Positions 1 through 11,085 of a DNA stretch of 64,000 nt are shown one piece after another. The DNA is from Gentiana macrophylla (taxonomy: Eukaryota; Streptophyta; Magnoliopsida; Gentianales; Gentianaceae). The stretch spans positions 95,062,316-95,126,315 of the forward strand of contig CM047810.1 in NCBI GenBank assembly GCA_026214975.1. The letters are read 5' to 3'. The notes beneath the pieces were generated by a model, which was not told the origin of the DNA, did not search any database, and worked only from the letters and a program-made list of their open reading frames with translations. Made by a program: the position numbers and the translations under genes. Numbering within the stretch: position 1 is the first letter of the stretch; every line of letters starts with the position of its first letter.

Positions 1-32
1 TTAAAAATAAAAAAACTCTACATTTTACCTAT

Positions 33-158
33 ATAAAATATTTCGGACCCCGTGAAAAAAATTATTTAGTATATTAAATATTTCGGACCACGTGAAAAAA
101 TTATTTAGTGTATTAAATATTTCGGACCCCGTGAAAAAATTATTTATTGTATTAAATA
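33..158. repeat. AT-rich tandem repeat, 3 copies of about 40 bp
   Basis: Three head-to-tail copies share the core tttcggacc..cgtgaaaaa, starting at 41, 81 and 120, followed by ttatttagt/ttattta and tattaaata. Copy 2 carries a perfect CACGTG, the others CCCGTG. The array ends about 20 bp before recognisable gypsy reverse transcriptase coding begins, so it may mark the truncation point of that element or be part of a larger satellite to the left. Nothing else is recognisable in 1-170. Confidence 0.75.
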
Positions 159-174
159 TTAAATAGTTGAACTA

Positions 175-3125
175 GCACTTCGCCTCTGAGCGCATTAAGC
201 AAGAAGTGACCAAATTGTTGCAGGCCAACATTGTCAAAGAAGTTATGTATCCAGGGTGGTTAGCGAACCTAGTATTGGTCAAGAAGCTAGATGGGGGTTG
301 GAGGATGTGCGTTGACTTCACCGATCTCAACAAGGCATGCTTGAAAAACTGTTATGCCCTACCCAAGATTGATCGTCTAGTAGACTCAACAGTGGGGTTT
401 GAAGTGTTTGCATTTCTAGATGCTTATAAAGGATATCACCAGATCTCAATGGATCCTCAAGATGCAGAAAAGACTTCCTTCATAACAGAGTTTGGGATGT
501 ACTGCTACGTCATTATGCCCTTTGGCCTGAAGAATGCCGGAGCGACATATCAAAGGGCTGTAAATAGCATTTTCGCCGAACAGATCGGGCGGTGCATGGA
601 GGTGTACGTGGATGACCTCTAAATCAAGAGCAGGTCTCTTGAGCAATATTTAAATGATGTCAGACAGGTATTCGAAGTTTTGAGGAAAACTCAGATGAAA
701 ATTAACCCCAAGAAATGCACTTTCGGGGTCAGATCAGGAAAATTCCTAGGATACATGATATCCAAAGACGGAATTAGAGCAAATCCAGATTAGATTGATG
801 CACTGAAGACTATGTCGCCGCCAAAGAATATCAAAGAGGTACAACGACTAACAGGCGAATAAGCGACTTTGAGCAGTGTCTCTCAGATCGTCACAAATAG
901 GCCTCTAACATTTTTCAAAATTTTGAGAAGAGCAAGTCCTTTCCAGTGGGACGAGGAAAGTCAAAAGGCCCTCTAAGAATTGAAGTTATACTTGGTCGAA
1001 CTGCCGACGTTAACATCTCCTCAGGAAGGAGAGCATTTATATGTCTACTTGGCAGTAGTTGAAGAAGTGCTGAGCGATGTACTGGTCAAAGAACAGGACG
1101 GACAACAGATTCCAGTTTTCTTTGTAAGCAAAGTGCTCCAAGGACCAGAGGTCAGATATTCAAATGCAGAGAAATTAGCATTGGCTTTGGTGCATGCCTC
1201 TAGGAAGTTAATACCTTACTTCCAGGCACATCCAATCATGGTAATCACTGACCAGCCTTTAAGGCAAATCTTAGGTCGACTAGAAACCTCAGGAAGGTTA
1301 GCGAAGTGGGTCGTCGAACTGGTAGAGTACGACATTGATTTTCGTCCTAGAACTGCCATCAAAGCACAAGCCTTAGCAGACTTCCTTGCGGAAGGGATCG
1401 ATGTTCGCCTAGAAGACGATCAGCCTAAACAAGAAGAAAGCAAGTGGAACTTATATGTGGATGGTGCAGCCAGCAAAGATGGGCAGGGGCAGGTCTCCTG
1501 CTCGTCAGTCCGAAAGGGGAAAAGTTCCCCTATGCCTTACGGTTTGGATTTCAGGCCACAAACAATGAAGCAGAGTATGAGGCCTTAATTACAGGGCTCA
1601 AATTAGCAATCAAACTTAGAGCAGATAGTCTGCAGGTTCACAGTGATTTATAGCTCGTTGTAAACCACATAAATGAAGAATATGAGGATAAAGAGGAGCC
1701 TATGAAGAAATACTTAACCGTGGCTCGAACTCTACTAGAAAATTTTCAACACCGAATACCCCAAACATAGAACAGAAGAGCAGACGCGTTATCAAAACTG
1801 GCGTCAAACTTCGTGTCAGAAAGGAAGGTATTGGTGGAACTCCTCAAAGAAATGAGTTACGATCAGAAGAGCGTTCAGCCGATCAGGCAAGAGAGTACGT
1901 GGATGGACCTCATTGTGTCATATCTCAGAGATAACACCTTCTCTTAAGACAACGTCCAGGCTAGAAAGATGAAACTCCTATCAACAAGGTACTCCTTCTT
2001 CGAGAACGTCCTCTATCGCAGGTCGTATATTGCACCATGGCTTAGGTGTGCAACAAGTGAAGAAGGAAATTACCTCCTCAGAGAAATACACTTAGGAATT
2101 TGTGAGAATCATCCCGGAGCTCGCACACTTGCAAGAAAGTGCAGGTTGTTTGGCTACTATTGGCCAACAATGCTGAAAGATGCCAAAGAGTTGGTGGAAA
2201 AGTGTAAATCGTGCCAGGCGCACAATAATCTGTCACTTCAGCCGTCTAAAGATATGATCCATGTGGTTTCCCTATGGCCCTTCGATCAGTGGGGTGTAGA
2301 TCTAGTGGGACCACTTCCATGAGCTCTCGGCAATGTCCGGTTTCTGATAGTAGCAGTGGATTATTTCTCTAAGTGGGTGGAAGCCGAACCGCTGACTACC
2401 ATAACAGAAAATCAGATACAAAAATTTCTATGGAAGAACATAGTATGCAGGTATGGAATCCCAATGGTTTTAATTTCAAATAATGGAACCCAGTTTGAAG
2501 ACAAAATTGTCAAAGAGTGGTGTGCCGAACTGCACATAACTCAACACTTCACTTGTGTTGGCTATCCCCAAGCTAATGGGCAGGTCGAACAAACCAACAG
2601 GCAGATCAAAACTGGGTTGAATAAATGCCTAGAAGAAGAAGGAGAAAACTGGACCGAGCATTTGCCCAATATCTTATGGGCGTACAAAACAACACCCAAC
2701 TCGGCCATAAGAGAAACTCCGTTTAGCTTGGCATATGGGTGTGAAGCCGTAATTCCGGCCGAGATCGGCCTGCCATCCCCACGAGCAGCGCTTTACTTTG
2801 AGGACAGCAGATGACTAAGCTCAGACATGCGAAAGACGACCTGGAAGAAGCTCGGAATGTGGCCTTCATTAAAACGGCCAAGTATAAACAACGTATATCG
2901 CAGTACTATAACTCCCGGGTGAAACACTCATATTTCAAAGAGGGAGATCTGGTGCTCAGAAAGAATGAGGTCAACTGACAAGGACCTCAAGGAAAACTTG
3001 ATCCGAACTAGGAAGGCCCGTACAAAGTGGTCAAGGTACATGGGAAATGGGCATATCAACTGGCAGATGCGAGCGGCAAGACCGTACCACGCAGCTAGAA
3101 TGCGGCCAACCTAAGGAAATTTTAT
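175..3125 (+). pseudogene. gypsy pol: RT, RNase H, second RNase H, integrase (decayed)
   Basis: Reading frames scattered over this stretch give RT motifs (WRMCVDFTDLNKAC, MPFGLKNAGATYQ, YVDDL at about 606-620). A gypsy RNase H follows at about 1040-1380 (FFVSKVL, SNAEKLALALVHA). A second, RVT_3-like RNase H lies at about 1444-1660 (LYVDGAASKDGQG, NNEAEYEALI). Integrase begins with a zinc finger (HLGICENHPG..CKSCQAH, about 2080-2225). Its catalytic core has GVDLVGPLP, then SNNGTQF where an Asp is normal, then VEQTNRQ. Stops interrupt it at about 620, 793, 859, 973, 1651, 1768, 2320 and 2812. The second catalytic integrase residue reads Asn instead of Asp. Integrase continues past 2812 in a second frame and fades near 3125. 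The copy is dead. Confidence 0.9.
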
Positions 3126-3266
3126 GTCTAGGACAGGTTCCAGACTTAACTTATGCTTTATTTATATTTCAAGTTTTATGTTCAAATAAGATGTATTCAA
3201 ACATCAGATATTATAAAAAATTATTATTTTACACATGTGCATTATTCGATTCATATGGTTAACAAA

Positions 3267-3635
3267 AGTTTGCAAAGGACAAACACAATAAGTCTGCAGG
3301 ACAGACCATACGAACTGAGCCGCGGGTCGGACTCAGAAAAAGTTTGCAAAAGGCAAACGCAATAAGTCTGCAGGACAGACCATACGAACTGAGCCGCAGG
3401 CCGGACTCAGAAAAAGTTTGCAAAAGACAAACACAATAAGTCTGCAGGACAGACCATACGAACTGAGCCGCAGGTTGGACTCAGAGAATTTTTCAAAGGA
3501 CAAACTTAACAAGTCTGCAGGACAGACGATCCGAACTGAGCTGCAGGACAGACGCAGATAATTTTGCAAAAAACAAACTTAATATGTCTGCAGGACAGAC
3601 CATACGAACTGATCTGCAAAGCAGACTCAAAAGTT
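3267..3635 (+). repeat. about 5 tandem copies of a 72-74 bp unit
   Basis: Units begin at 3267, 3341, 3415, 3487 and 3560, a period of 74, 74, 72 and 73. Each carries tttgcaaa, then gtctgcaggacagac, then cgaactgagc. The segment gtctg-cagga-cagac can fold into a 5-bp stem with a 5-nt loop, so the array is a string of small hairpins. It lies between integrase and the antisense gene of the Tat element, a region where this lineage commonly carries tandem repeats. Between 3636 and 4000 only decayed unit fragments and A-rich spacer are seen. Confidence 0.85.
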
Positions 3636-3999
3636 GGTAAAAAGCACGCTCAACAAACTAGCAAGCAAGGTGATCAGACCAGATGTACGCTCAGGACTAT
3701 TATACTCAGAAAGTTTGAAGTAATCCAAACTCTGTAAGTCTGCAAGATAGACAATCAGAATTTACACTAAAGTACATCATTAAAAAAACAAAGCTTGTAA
3801 ATGATGTATTTCCGGGAGATAAAGGACCCTAAATTATAGTTATGCTTAAATAAAAGCAAAGGCTAAGATAAAAGCCAAAAAGAAATAATAACATAGGGCT
3901 AAGAGCCAAAAAGCAATAATAGAACAAAATGCCTATAAGGCATACATCGTCAAGAACAAAAGATAACATTAAAGTTGGAAATTACTACAAATTTTTCAG

Positions 4000-6120
4000 C
4001 AAAAAAGAAAAACAAATGCCTAGGCCTAAGAATCGCCAGCAGGATCCTGTTGAGAAGGCCGATCCAAAGGCGCGTCTTGGAAGGCGAAATAAGAAGACAC
4101 ACCTTGCTTGCCGAGCGCCAGTCTGCGGGCATACTTCTTGGCCAGGTCTTCACCTGCCTGAAACTCCCTAAATCTAGCCTCATAGAGCTTATTACCGTCA
4201 GGCTTACGGAGCCCCCATGGGGAAGACTCTCGATGACCAGCTGAGGACACTGCTCTTTGGCCTGGTCCACACCAAGGTATACCCAAGTAGAACTTTTAAG
4301 GCCCCAGTAAGGTGAGCAGAGCTCTTGTAGTCATGAATAGCTTGGGCGATCCACGCAGGTATCGCGGCCTCAAGTCCCACATGATCAACTCATAGTTTGG
4401 CCAGGGCCTCCTCCCGTTCGGCACCAGTAGTTCATAGCTCCTGTAACTTGGCCTGCTGGGTATGCATAATCTTCTCCAGATCAGCGATCTGCTGATCCTT
4501 GGACAGAGACTCGTCCTTGTGCTTTTGACGGCTGGCTGAGAGGTCAGTGATCCGTTTTTCCAGAGAAGCCTTCTAGGAGGAGAAACCGGCAAGTCTGTTT
4601 AAGACTTGAAAAACAATAGGATCGGTACGGTAGAAGATAGGGACAAAAAGAAACAAGATTAAAGGCAAAGAGAAAAAAACATACAATGGCGGCCAGATCT
4701 TTGTCTGGCAGTTCTGATAGAAAGTCAGCTTGGGAAGTGAAACCCCCCCTCAGAGACATCCTGGTCACCTCTACCAGACCTAGTCCTCTTCCGCCCAGTT
4801 CGAGGGCGCACCTGCAGTTGCCTCTCCACCGCAGCAGACTCAGAGCCATCTAAGATGATCAGGCCATCATCCTGCTGACCTGTACAATGCGCAGGAGCAG
4901 CTAGTTCATCCTGTTGAAGACCCTTTTCAGTGCGAGGATCCACCAGGTTGGTTTCCGGGTTGATCAGACCAGGCTCCAACTCAACACCAGTCCCAGAAGC
5001 AACCGGGTTTACAACTTGCTCATTTTGCTCAGGCACAACCTCCTCCTCGAATGCTTCATCAAAAATAGTTGCAAAGTCATCCACTGAAAAGATAAAGAAG
5101 AACAGCGTTATATACGAACAGAGAAAATCTCAAAAGCAGTAAACAATACACATAAAAGACTTAAGGAAATGAAAGAAGAACGAATTCCTACGGTTGTCAT
5201 ACTCCACTTGAGTAAACCTCAGATAAGGCTCAGGCCCGGAGTCGGCCAGACGAGCTGCCTCGATTAGTACGGGGGGCCACTCTTCAAAGTCCAAATGGAT
5301 GCCCGATCCGGCAATATCGTTCAGAAATCGCTCATTAACCCCAGTGGGGCATACGTCAACCGGAAGTTGGAGATAATTCCAAAGACTCGGTTCAGGGTAC
5401 CCCTGACGACGAATAAAGAAGAAGTGGGTCTTCCACTCGTGGATGGAAGTTTTCCCCTTAGAAAGTATGGGAATACCCTTTCGGTGGTCTGTTCGGCATG
5501 GTAAGTAATACCACCCGCTGTGATTCCTAAACTTTTTATGTTGATAAAAGGTCCTAAATAACTCTACGGAGAACTCAGTATCTATGCACCGGCACCAGAT
5601 AGCGAAACCAATAATGGTCTGAACCCCATTGGGGGTGATCTGGGCAGATCCCAGATGGTAATGCCTCAGTACGGCCAAAAAGGCAGGGAAAAACGGGACC
5701 CACAAGCAAATTGCTCCTTGTACACAGTACAATGCCCCTCAGGGGACTGATGAGCATACAGGTTTACACCAACAGGCAGACGGGGAGAGTATTAGTCCAT
5801 ATCGATATTATACCGGTTACAGATCTGCAGGATATCCTCCTGTGTAAGTTTGGATCTGACCCCAAAACAACCTACGGCCGACTTAGCAGTCATATGGGCT
5901 TTAATACTCTGGTTCAAGGAGGTAAATCCAAAAGAGTCCCGGGGTCTAGAGGGATTGGCAAACTATGGATCTACAGCTAACTGCTCGTTTTCACTACGGT
6001 CAGAGGCCAGGATAGATACAGGGGTTTCAATTGAGAAACTACTTCTTCAGACTCAGATTGGGACTCAAATTCCTTTTCAGTTAAGCTACTAGATGCAGTT
6101 CTAACCCTCATTAACCGGGA
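4000..6120 (-). pseudogene. Antisense gene of the Tat element (PF04195-like, putative gypsy-type transposon protein)
   Basis: On the minus strand a coding series runs opposite to pol. An acidic N-terminal part (about 6110-5800) is followed by the conserved block at 5732-5193 (FLAVLRHYHLGSAQITPN, FAIWCRC, SVELFRTFYQ, WKTHFFF), which resembles the plant family Transposase_28/PF04195. A plausible intron lies at 5191-5084 (GT..AG) and leads into an acidic, proline-rich exon with DDFATIFDEAFEEE. A second plausible intron at 4686-4573 leads into a coiled-coil-like tail (KASLEKRITDLSASRQ). Breaks seen are a frame change near 5690, an extra base in a 7-C run at 4743-4749, and stops in the tail. The function of this antisense gene in Tat elements is unknown. 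The family call is from memory of its motifs. Confidence 0.7.
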
Positions 6121-6487
6121 AAGATAGGAAGTGAAGAATCAGAGAAGAAGAGGAGACTGTAAACTCATAAATCAAAAAAGAAATGCTTACTTGAGAAAGT
6201 GCAAAATGTCTGGAGGATGCGAAATCTTCAATTTAATAGCAGAGGTGGAGAAGTGGGAAAGCCTGATGTGAAAAGATAGGTTATAACCCCCCCTGGACGT
6301 ATAAACGACGTCAGTTATGGGAAAGAGGGAAAGACGCCTCGGTTCCCACAAAAGTAATGATGGTCTATTTAATAGACTGCCACTTGGCAGTTAGAGAATT
6401 CAAAACGTGAGGTCGGATAAGTCCGGTCGAACCGCCAAATAGTGCATATCTGACCAACTACAAGCAAAATCAGATCTAGGGGGCTTA

Positions 6488-7147
6488 TGATGATAGTCGA
6501 CCCGAACTACGCCACGTGTCATCCTTTTTGGACGTGTATGAAAGACTAACCTCTAAATGAAGGGTAATAAGGGCCAAGATCCCCAAAAGACATACCCGGG
6601 CAGGTCCCTAACCCCAGGTGGGAGATCGGCATACGCTCCTCCTCCAGCCACCGCAGGTCGGCCAAGGCTTGGTGAAGATGAGCTTCCCAGTTCGTCCATA
6701 TTGGCCTTGGGGGCTCAGCGCAGGACGCTCAGAGCAACCCCGGCTATTGTTCCACGTGTGGGATAACTAAATATAAATAAGGAAAGAATCTCAAGTCATA
6801 AAGACTGTGATCTTGACATTTAAATGTGTCCATAATTATTCCTAAATTATAGGGATTCATGCGTGTATATCCCTAGGGAAATAATATTAATAATAATGCG
6901 ATGTGATTCCTTGTAGGATAAGGAAATGGATAGATCATCCCCTATATAAGCAACCCTAAGGAACTACGAAAGACTTGATTCCAATTAAGCTATTAGATAC
7001 GTAGGCAACTCGAGAGAAATAACTCACGAGCTCAGTCTAAAATACACCACAAACACATCCCCTTAAACACGGTTTAGGGTTCTTTGGATTTGGATCGTTG
7101 TCACAAAGATAAATTGACCCGGATTAATTCGCGGACGATTTCTAGCA
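6488..7147 (+). repeat. 3' LTR of the Tat element
   Basis: Directly after a purine-rich stretch (gatctaggggg) the LTR begins TGATGATAGTCG and ends ..TTTCTAGCA, about 660 bp. It contains a TATA box (ctatataa, 6942-6949) and a motif acgtaggcaa near 7000. The solo LTR at 49761-50284, read on its own strand, shares the TGATGATA start and the acgtaggcaa motif, which supports both calls. The 5' partner is not in the window, so the ends are inferred and no target duplication can be checked. Confidence 0.75.
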
Positions 7148-7929
7148 TTGTCAACCTCTATGTGATTACAAAGAAAAATGAATAGAATTGTTGGTCATAA
7201 GATTAATACAATTTGTAAATAATGATTATTTCTCAACAACAACAAAAATGCAATATATGTATAAACAATCGTGTTTTTTTTAACATTTATATGAAAAGAC
7301 GAGAATTCAAGAGCTGTGTTCGGGATATCGGCACCGTGTTGGGGGAATGTCAATAACGTTTCAGAGCTGTGTCGGATATTAAAATTTTAAATAATGCTAT
7401 TTTAATCAGTAGACATGTGTCGGACACGTGTCAGAGGCATGTCGATCGTGTGTCATGTTATAAAAGTGTCTGACACTGCGCACGACACTCTTATTGAAAT
7501 GCTTCTTAGACACCCTTCCACCCCACCCATCCACCCACACATGACCAGTTCCTCATATTGAAATGCCAACGCTTCTTAGACACCCTTCCACCCCACCAAT
7601 CCACCCACACATGACCGGTTCCAATCATTGCATTCATCGATCCCTTCCCTTTCGAAATGAAAAACCTATATTATTCTCTTCTTCTCATCCTTTACTCGTT
7701 TATACTATTTTTCGCTTCGTCTTTTTCCTCTCTTTTTTCCTAAATAATTTGGAATATTGTATAGAACATCAAACTATAACTATAAATTATCTCACCCAAA
7801 AGGCACGAACAGCGAAATCCTTAATTACAGTAGAATAATCAAATTTGTCAACAATATTTTTTATGAATTGTGATATGCAGTAAAAATATATGTGATTTGC
7901 GGTATTTATTAAATAGTGTAGCTTATTAG
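7148..7929. other. Intergenic, no gene; contains a 52-bp direct repeat
   Basis: No coding signal is seen. Between 7370 and 7490 the sequence is rich in gtgtcggacacgtgtc-like words. At 7501-7552 and 7571-7622 a 52-bp C-rich block (cttccaccccacc) is repeated at a period of 70 bp with two mismatches, a simple local duplication. Confidence 0.7.
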
Positions 7930-8960
7930 TTTTTGTTTTTTTTTTTTTTTTTTTACGGTGAAAGAGAAATTCATTGACATAACATTTAAATTACATCATT
8001 GTTCACGGCTTGAAGCCAAACGAAAAAAGTTGAAGTCCAAATGACTTCACTCTTAGAAGAAAAAACAAACCGGGCCACTTCATGACTAGCTGAGTTTTTG
8101 GACCGACTAACAAACATAATTTTTGCTCCTACACAATCTTCCATCAACGCCCAAATGTCTTCCACAATTACACTAAAACACAGCCCAGTAGGCCCAGAAC
8201 GATTGATAGCATTAACAAGAACTTGGGCATCCGAACAAATGAGAACGTGTTCCCATCCCTCTTCCTTTGCTTTGTCGAGAACATTCCTAATAGCCATAGC
8301 TTCCACTACAATTGCTTTGAAAGGAGCTCGGAGATGAAGGATCCTCCCGCTTCTAAAATGTAACCATTCTTTATCACCACATGGCCGATTCCTCCCGAGT
8401 TCGAAAATTTATCCCAAGTCGCATCAACTCAAAGAATCGGCGATGGCGAATGTCGAAAATTGATGGGAATTCCAGCAGGGGTTCCTCGAGATGGGAAACC
8501 TGAATTATCCTCTTCAATTGTTAGGGAGTCTTGCATTGAATTCCAGTAGCTCATGGCCTTGTTAAGGATTTCAACAATGGAAAGTCGGTTGCTTTGGAAA
8601 ATTCCCTCTTTCCGAGCTTTCCAAATCTGCCAAAATAAAGCTAATGTTAATCCGATCCTGTCTTGCCCTGATTCTGTCCCCCACTAAGTGATTCACTTTG
8701 AGCCACCAGCCATAGAGGTTGAAATTTTGGAGATGGAAGTGATCCCAAGAAATTGGGGCTATTTTCCAGACATCCTTTACCTTTTCGCAGCTGATTAAGA
8801 GGTATACAAACCCACATGCTTTGCAGATCGGATCAAAGCCCGGTATCCTTTGAGCTAAGAGAGATGTTGTTGGCAACCTATTGGAGAGACATTTCCAGAA
8901 AAAAAAAAAAAAAACTTTCAACTTTGGGGTTTGCTTTATCCTCCAGATGTTTTTAAATTC
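7930..8960 (-). mobile_element. 5'-truncated LINE 3' end: zinc-binding RT tail plus RNase H, with poly(A)
   Basis: Read on the minus strand, 8921-8571 encodes a zf-RVT-like region (FWKCLSNRLPTTSLLAQR, then CKACG). After a frame change, 8306-7986 encodes an RVT_3-type RNase H (EAMAIRNVLDKAKEEGWEHV, CSDAQVLVNAI). This domain order is the C-terminal end of plant L1-type LINEs. A run of T at 7936-7954 on the plus strand is the poly(A) tail of the minus-strand element immediately downstream of RNase H. Loss of everything upstream of the zinc domain is normal 5' truncation. The exact 5' end (somewhere near 8940-8970) and the target duplication were not identified. Confidence 0.75.
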
Positions 8961-9469
8961 TTTTTTTTGCTGGGTTCCTCTGGAAGAAGAGGTGTTTGGG
9001 TTATTTGTGGTGGGATTCTGTTTTAATTCGGAAAACGCAAGCTTGTAACCATATTTTACGGAATAAATCCCGTTGTTGGTAAAATGCCACGCAAGCTTGT
9101 GGTGGTTGTTTTTTTAGTGATTAATGGTATAGTCATTTTTTAACTTCTATATATGTTGAGAGAATTTCACGTACGGGTTTGAATTTGGGTTTTTTTTACC
9201 TTTCTTTTTTTAGATGGACTGAATTGTATAAATAGATGTCTCAATTGATAATTTTTTTATAATAAAATGGATAAATTTCGGTGCTAAAATATAACATTTT
9301 TTTTCCGGGAGTCCGAAGCTGCATGGGCGATTTGCCTTACGGCCGGGCGGGCCCTAGGTCCAAGTCCAATCTTATCACTTTTTGAGGGCTCGTGGTATTG
9401 CAACGGCTAAATTAGGTAATGCCAAAGCAATAATTGATGGCAGGTTCTATCGGGATCACGAATTTATTA
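8961..9469. other. Intergenic, no gene recognised
   Basis: AT-rich, with several T runs and one short GC-rich patch at 9310-9362 (gccgggcgggcccta). No open frame with family motifs and no convincing repeat ends are seen. Confidence 0.5.
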
Positions 9470-9812
9470 TTGACACTTTTTTTATTATTATTTTTTATTT
9501 ACTTCACCACCACCCACAAATTGTTTTTCGGCACCACGGTACGTGCGTCAATGCCTCTGACGTTTTTTTTGCTAACAAAGTCAGTGGGTCTAACGTTTTT
9601 CATCAATGATACATTTATAACTATAATATCAGTGCATCTGACGTTGGTATTAAAAACGAACGTCAGTGCCAGTGACGCCCGTACCGAAAACAAACGTCAG
9701 TGACACAGACGTTATGTCGCACAAAAATAATAAAAATATTATGGTGGTGCCAACAGTAATTTTAGGAGTGCATGAAGTAAGAGTGTCAATTGAAGTAAAA
9801 ACGTGGTGTCAA
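9470..9812. mobile_element. Candidate MITE with TTGACAC termini
   Basis: The segment starts TA|TTGACACT and ends GTGTCAA|TA, giving TTGACAC inverted termini and a possible TA target duplication (9468-9469, 9813-9814). A second inner gtgtcaat ends at 9790, so the right end is ambiguous. Subterminal stretches tacttca..ccaccac and gtggtg..tgaagta are also inverted. The interior carries five imperfect palindromes built from tgacgt (described among the findings). It has no coding capacity. Superfamily is unassigned. Confidence 0.45.
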
Positions 9813-9943
9813 TAGAAGCCGCCTAATTGATATGGCCAAAGCAATGTAGTGTCCTTAAAAAAATATGTAGTGTAAATTTCAAAAAATTGTCTTTCTGTTA
9901 CCATATTTAGCATTGGCAATACCAATAGCCATATTTGAGAAGT

Positions 9944-10061
<118 letters not shown>

Positions 10062-10317
10062 AAGTTGTCCAAATCAATTGACATCTACTAGCAAGTGAAC
10101 AAGTACTTATGGCTCGTTTGTTTTGCAAGAGTGTAATGGAATGGTATGATTTTCCGTTCCATTCCAATGTTTGGATTTGATTAAAAGGAAATGGGATAGA
10201 ATGAAATTTATTCCAATGGAAAGAAAAATATCCATTTCCATTGCTTTCAAAAATGGATGGAATGAGATGTAATGAAATGAAAATCGACAAAACGTGTGGG
10301 CGATGTGGTAAGAGTGA

Positions 10318-11085
10318 GATGAGGTTGGGTGGGTGGAGTGAGGTAGGATGAGTGAGGTAGGGTAGGATGGGTGATAGGGTAAGGTAGGTAGGGTGGGTGG
10401 GGTGAGGTAGGATGAGTACGGTAGGTTGTGGGGTAGGGTGGTTGGTAGGGTGGGGTGGGTGGTAGGGTAAGGTAGGTAGGGTGGGTGGGGTTACATACTG
10501 TAAGGCATGCGGTAAGGTAGGGTACGTATATGGCGTAAGGTGAATGAGTAAAGTGAGGTGTGGTAGGGTTGGGTTAAGTAGGTGGTAGGGTAAGGTAGGT
10601 AGTGAGAAAGTAAGGGTTAGGGTAGGGTAGGGTAGCGTGGGTGAAGACGTAGGGTGCGATGGGGTGATGACTATGGTGGTGGTAGGTAAAGAAGGGTGGG
10701 GGAGGATACGAGTGGGGTGTGGTGGAGAGGTAGGTCGGGTGATGAGAAAATGTAGAGTAAGGTAATGTAGGGTTGATGGTAGGGGTGAGGTATGGTGGAG
10801 TGGATGAGGTAGGGTTTGGTTGGGTGGAGTGGATGAGGTAGGGTTTGGTAGGGTAAGGTGAGGTAGGGTGGGTGAGGTAAGGTTGGGTAGGGTGTTGTAA
10901 GGTATGGTAGGAGAACGGCGAGGAAGTTTGGGGTGGTTGGTTAGGGTAAGGTAAGGTATGGTGTGTGGAGAGGTAGGGTGCGGTTGGGTGTTGGGTAAGC
11001 TGGCTTGTAGGTAGGAAAGGGTAGGGTAGGAAATGGTGGGAGCGGTAAGGTGGGGTGAGATAGGGTGAGGTAGGGTAGGGTGTGA
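10318..11085 (+). repeat. G-rich degenerate minisatellite (GGTAGGGTGGG-like)
   Basis: About 770 bp made of irregular ggtagggt, gggtgggg and gtgaggtag words, almost free of C on the plus strand. It has no fixed period. The open frame on the minus strand (Pro/Thr/Tyr/Leu-rich) is a composition artefact. Frequent GGG runs separated by 2-6 bases make G-quadruplexes plausible. It directly abuts a broken copia fragment at 11085. Confidence 0.85.

Larger units (their letters stand above)
171..7147 (+). mobile_element. 3' part of a Tat-lineage Ty3/gypsy retrotransposon (5' truncated)
   Basis: The segment contains, in order, reverse transcriptase, a first RNase H, a second RVT_3-type RNase H, integrase, a tandem-repeat spacer, a gene on the opposite strand, a polypurine tract (about 6473-6484) and a 3' LTR (6488-7147). 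From family knowledge, the dual RNase H and an antisense gene between pol and the 3' LTR are hallmarks of the Tat/Retand/Grande group of plant Ty3/gypsy elements. The 5' LTR, primer binding site, gag and protease are absent, so the copy is truncated at the left near 171 or continues outside the window in disrupted form. Many stops make it non-functional. Confidence 0.85.

Noticed and set aside
3267..3635. Regular repeats as a possible CRISPR array
   Set aside because: Units are contiguous with drifting sequence and no unique spacers, and the context is a plant retrotransposon.
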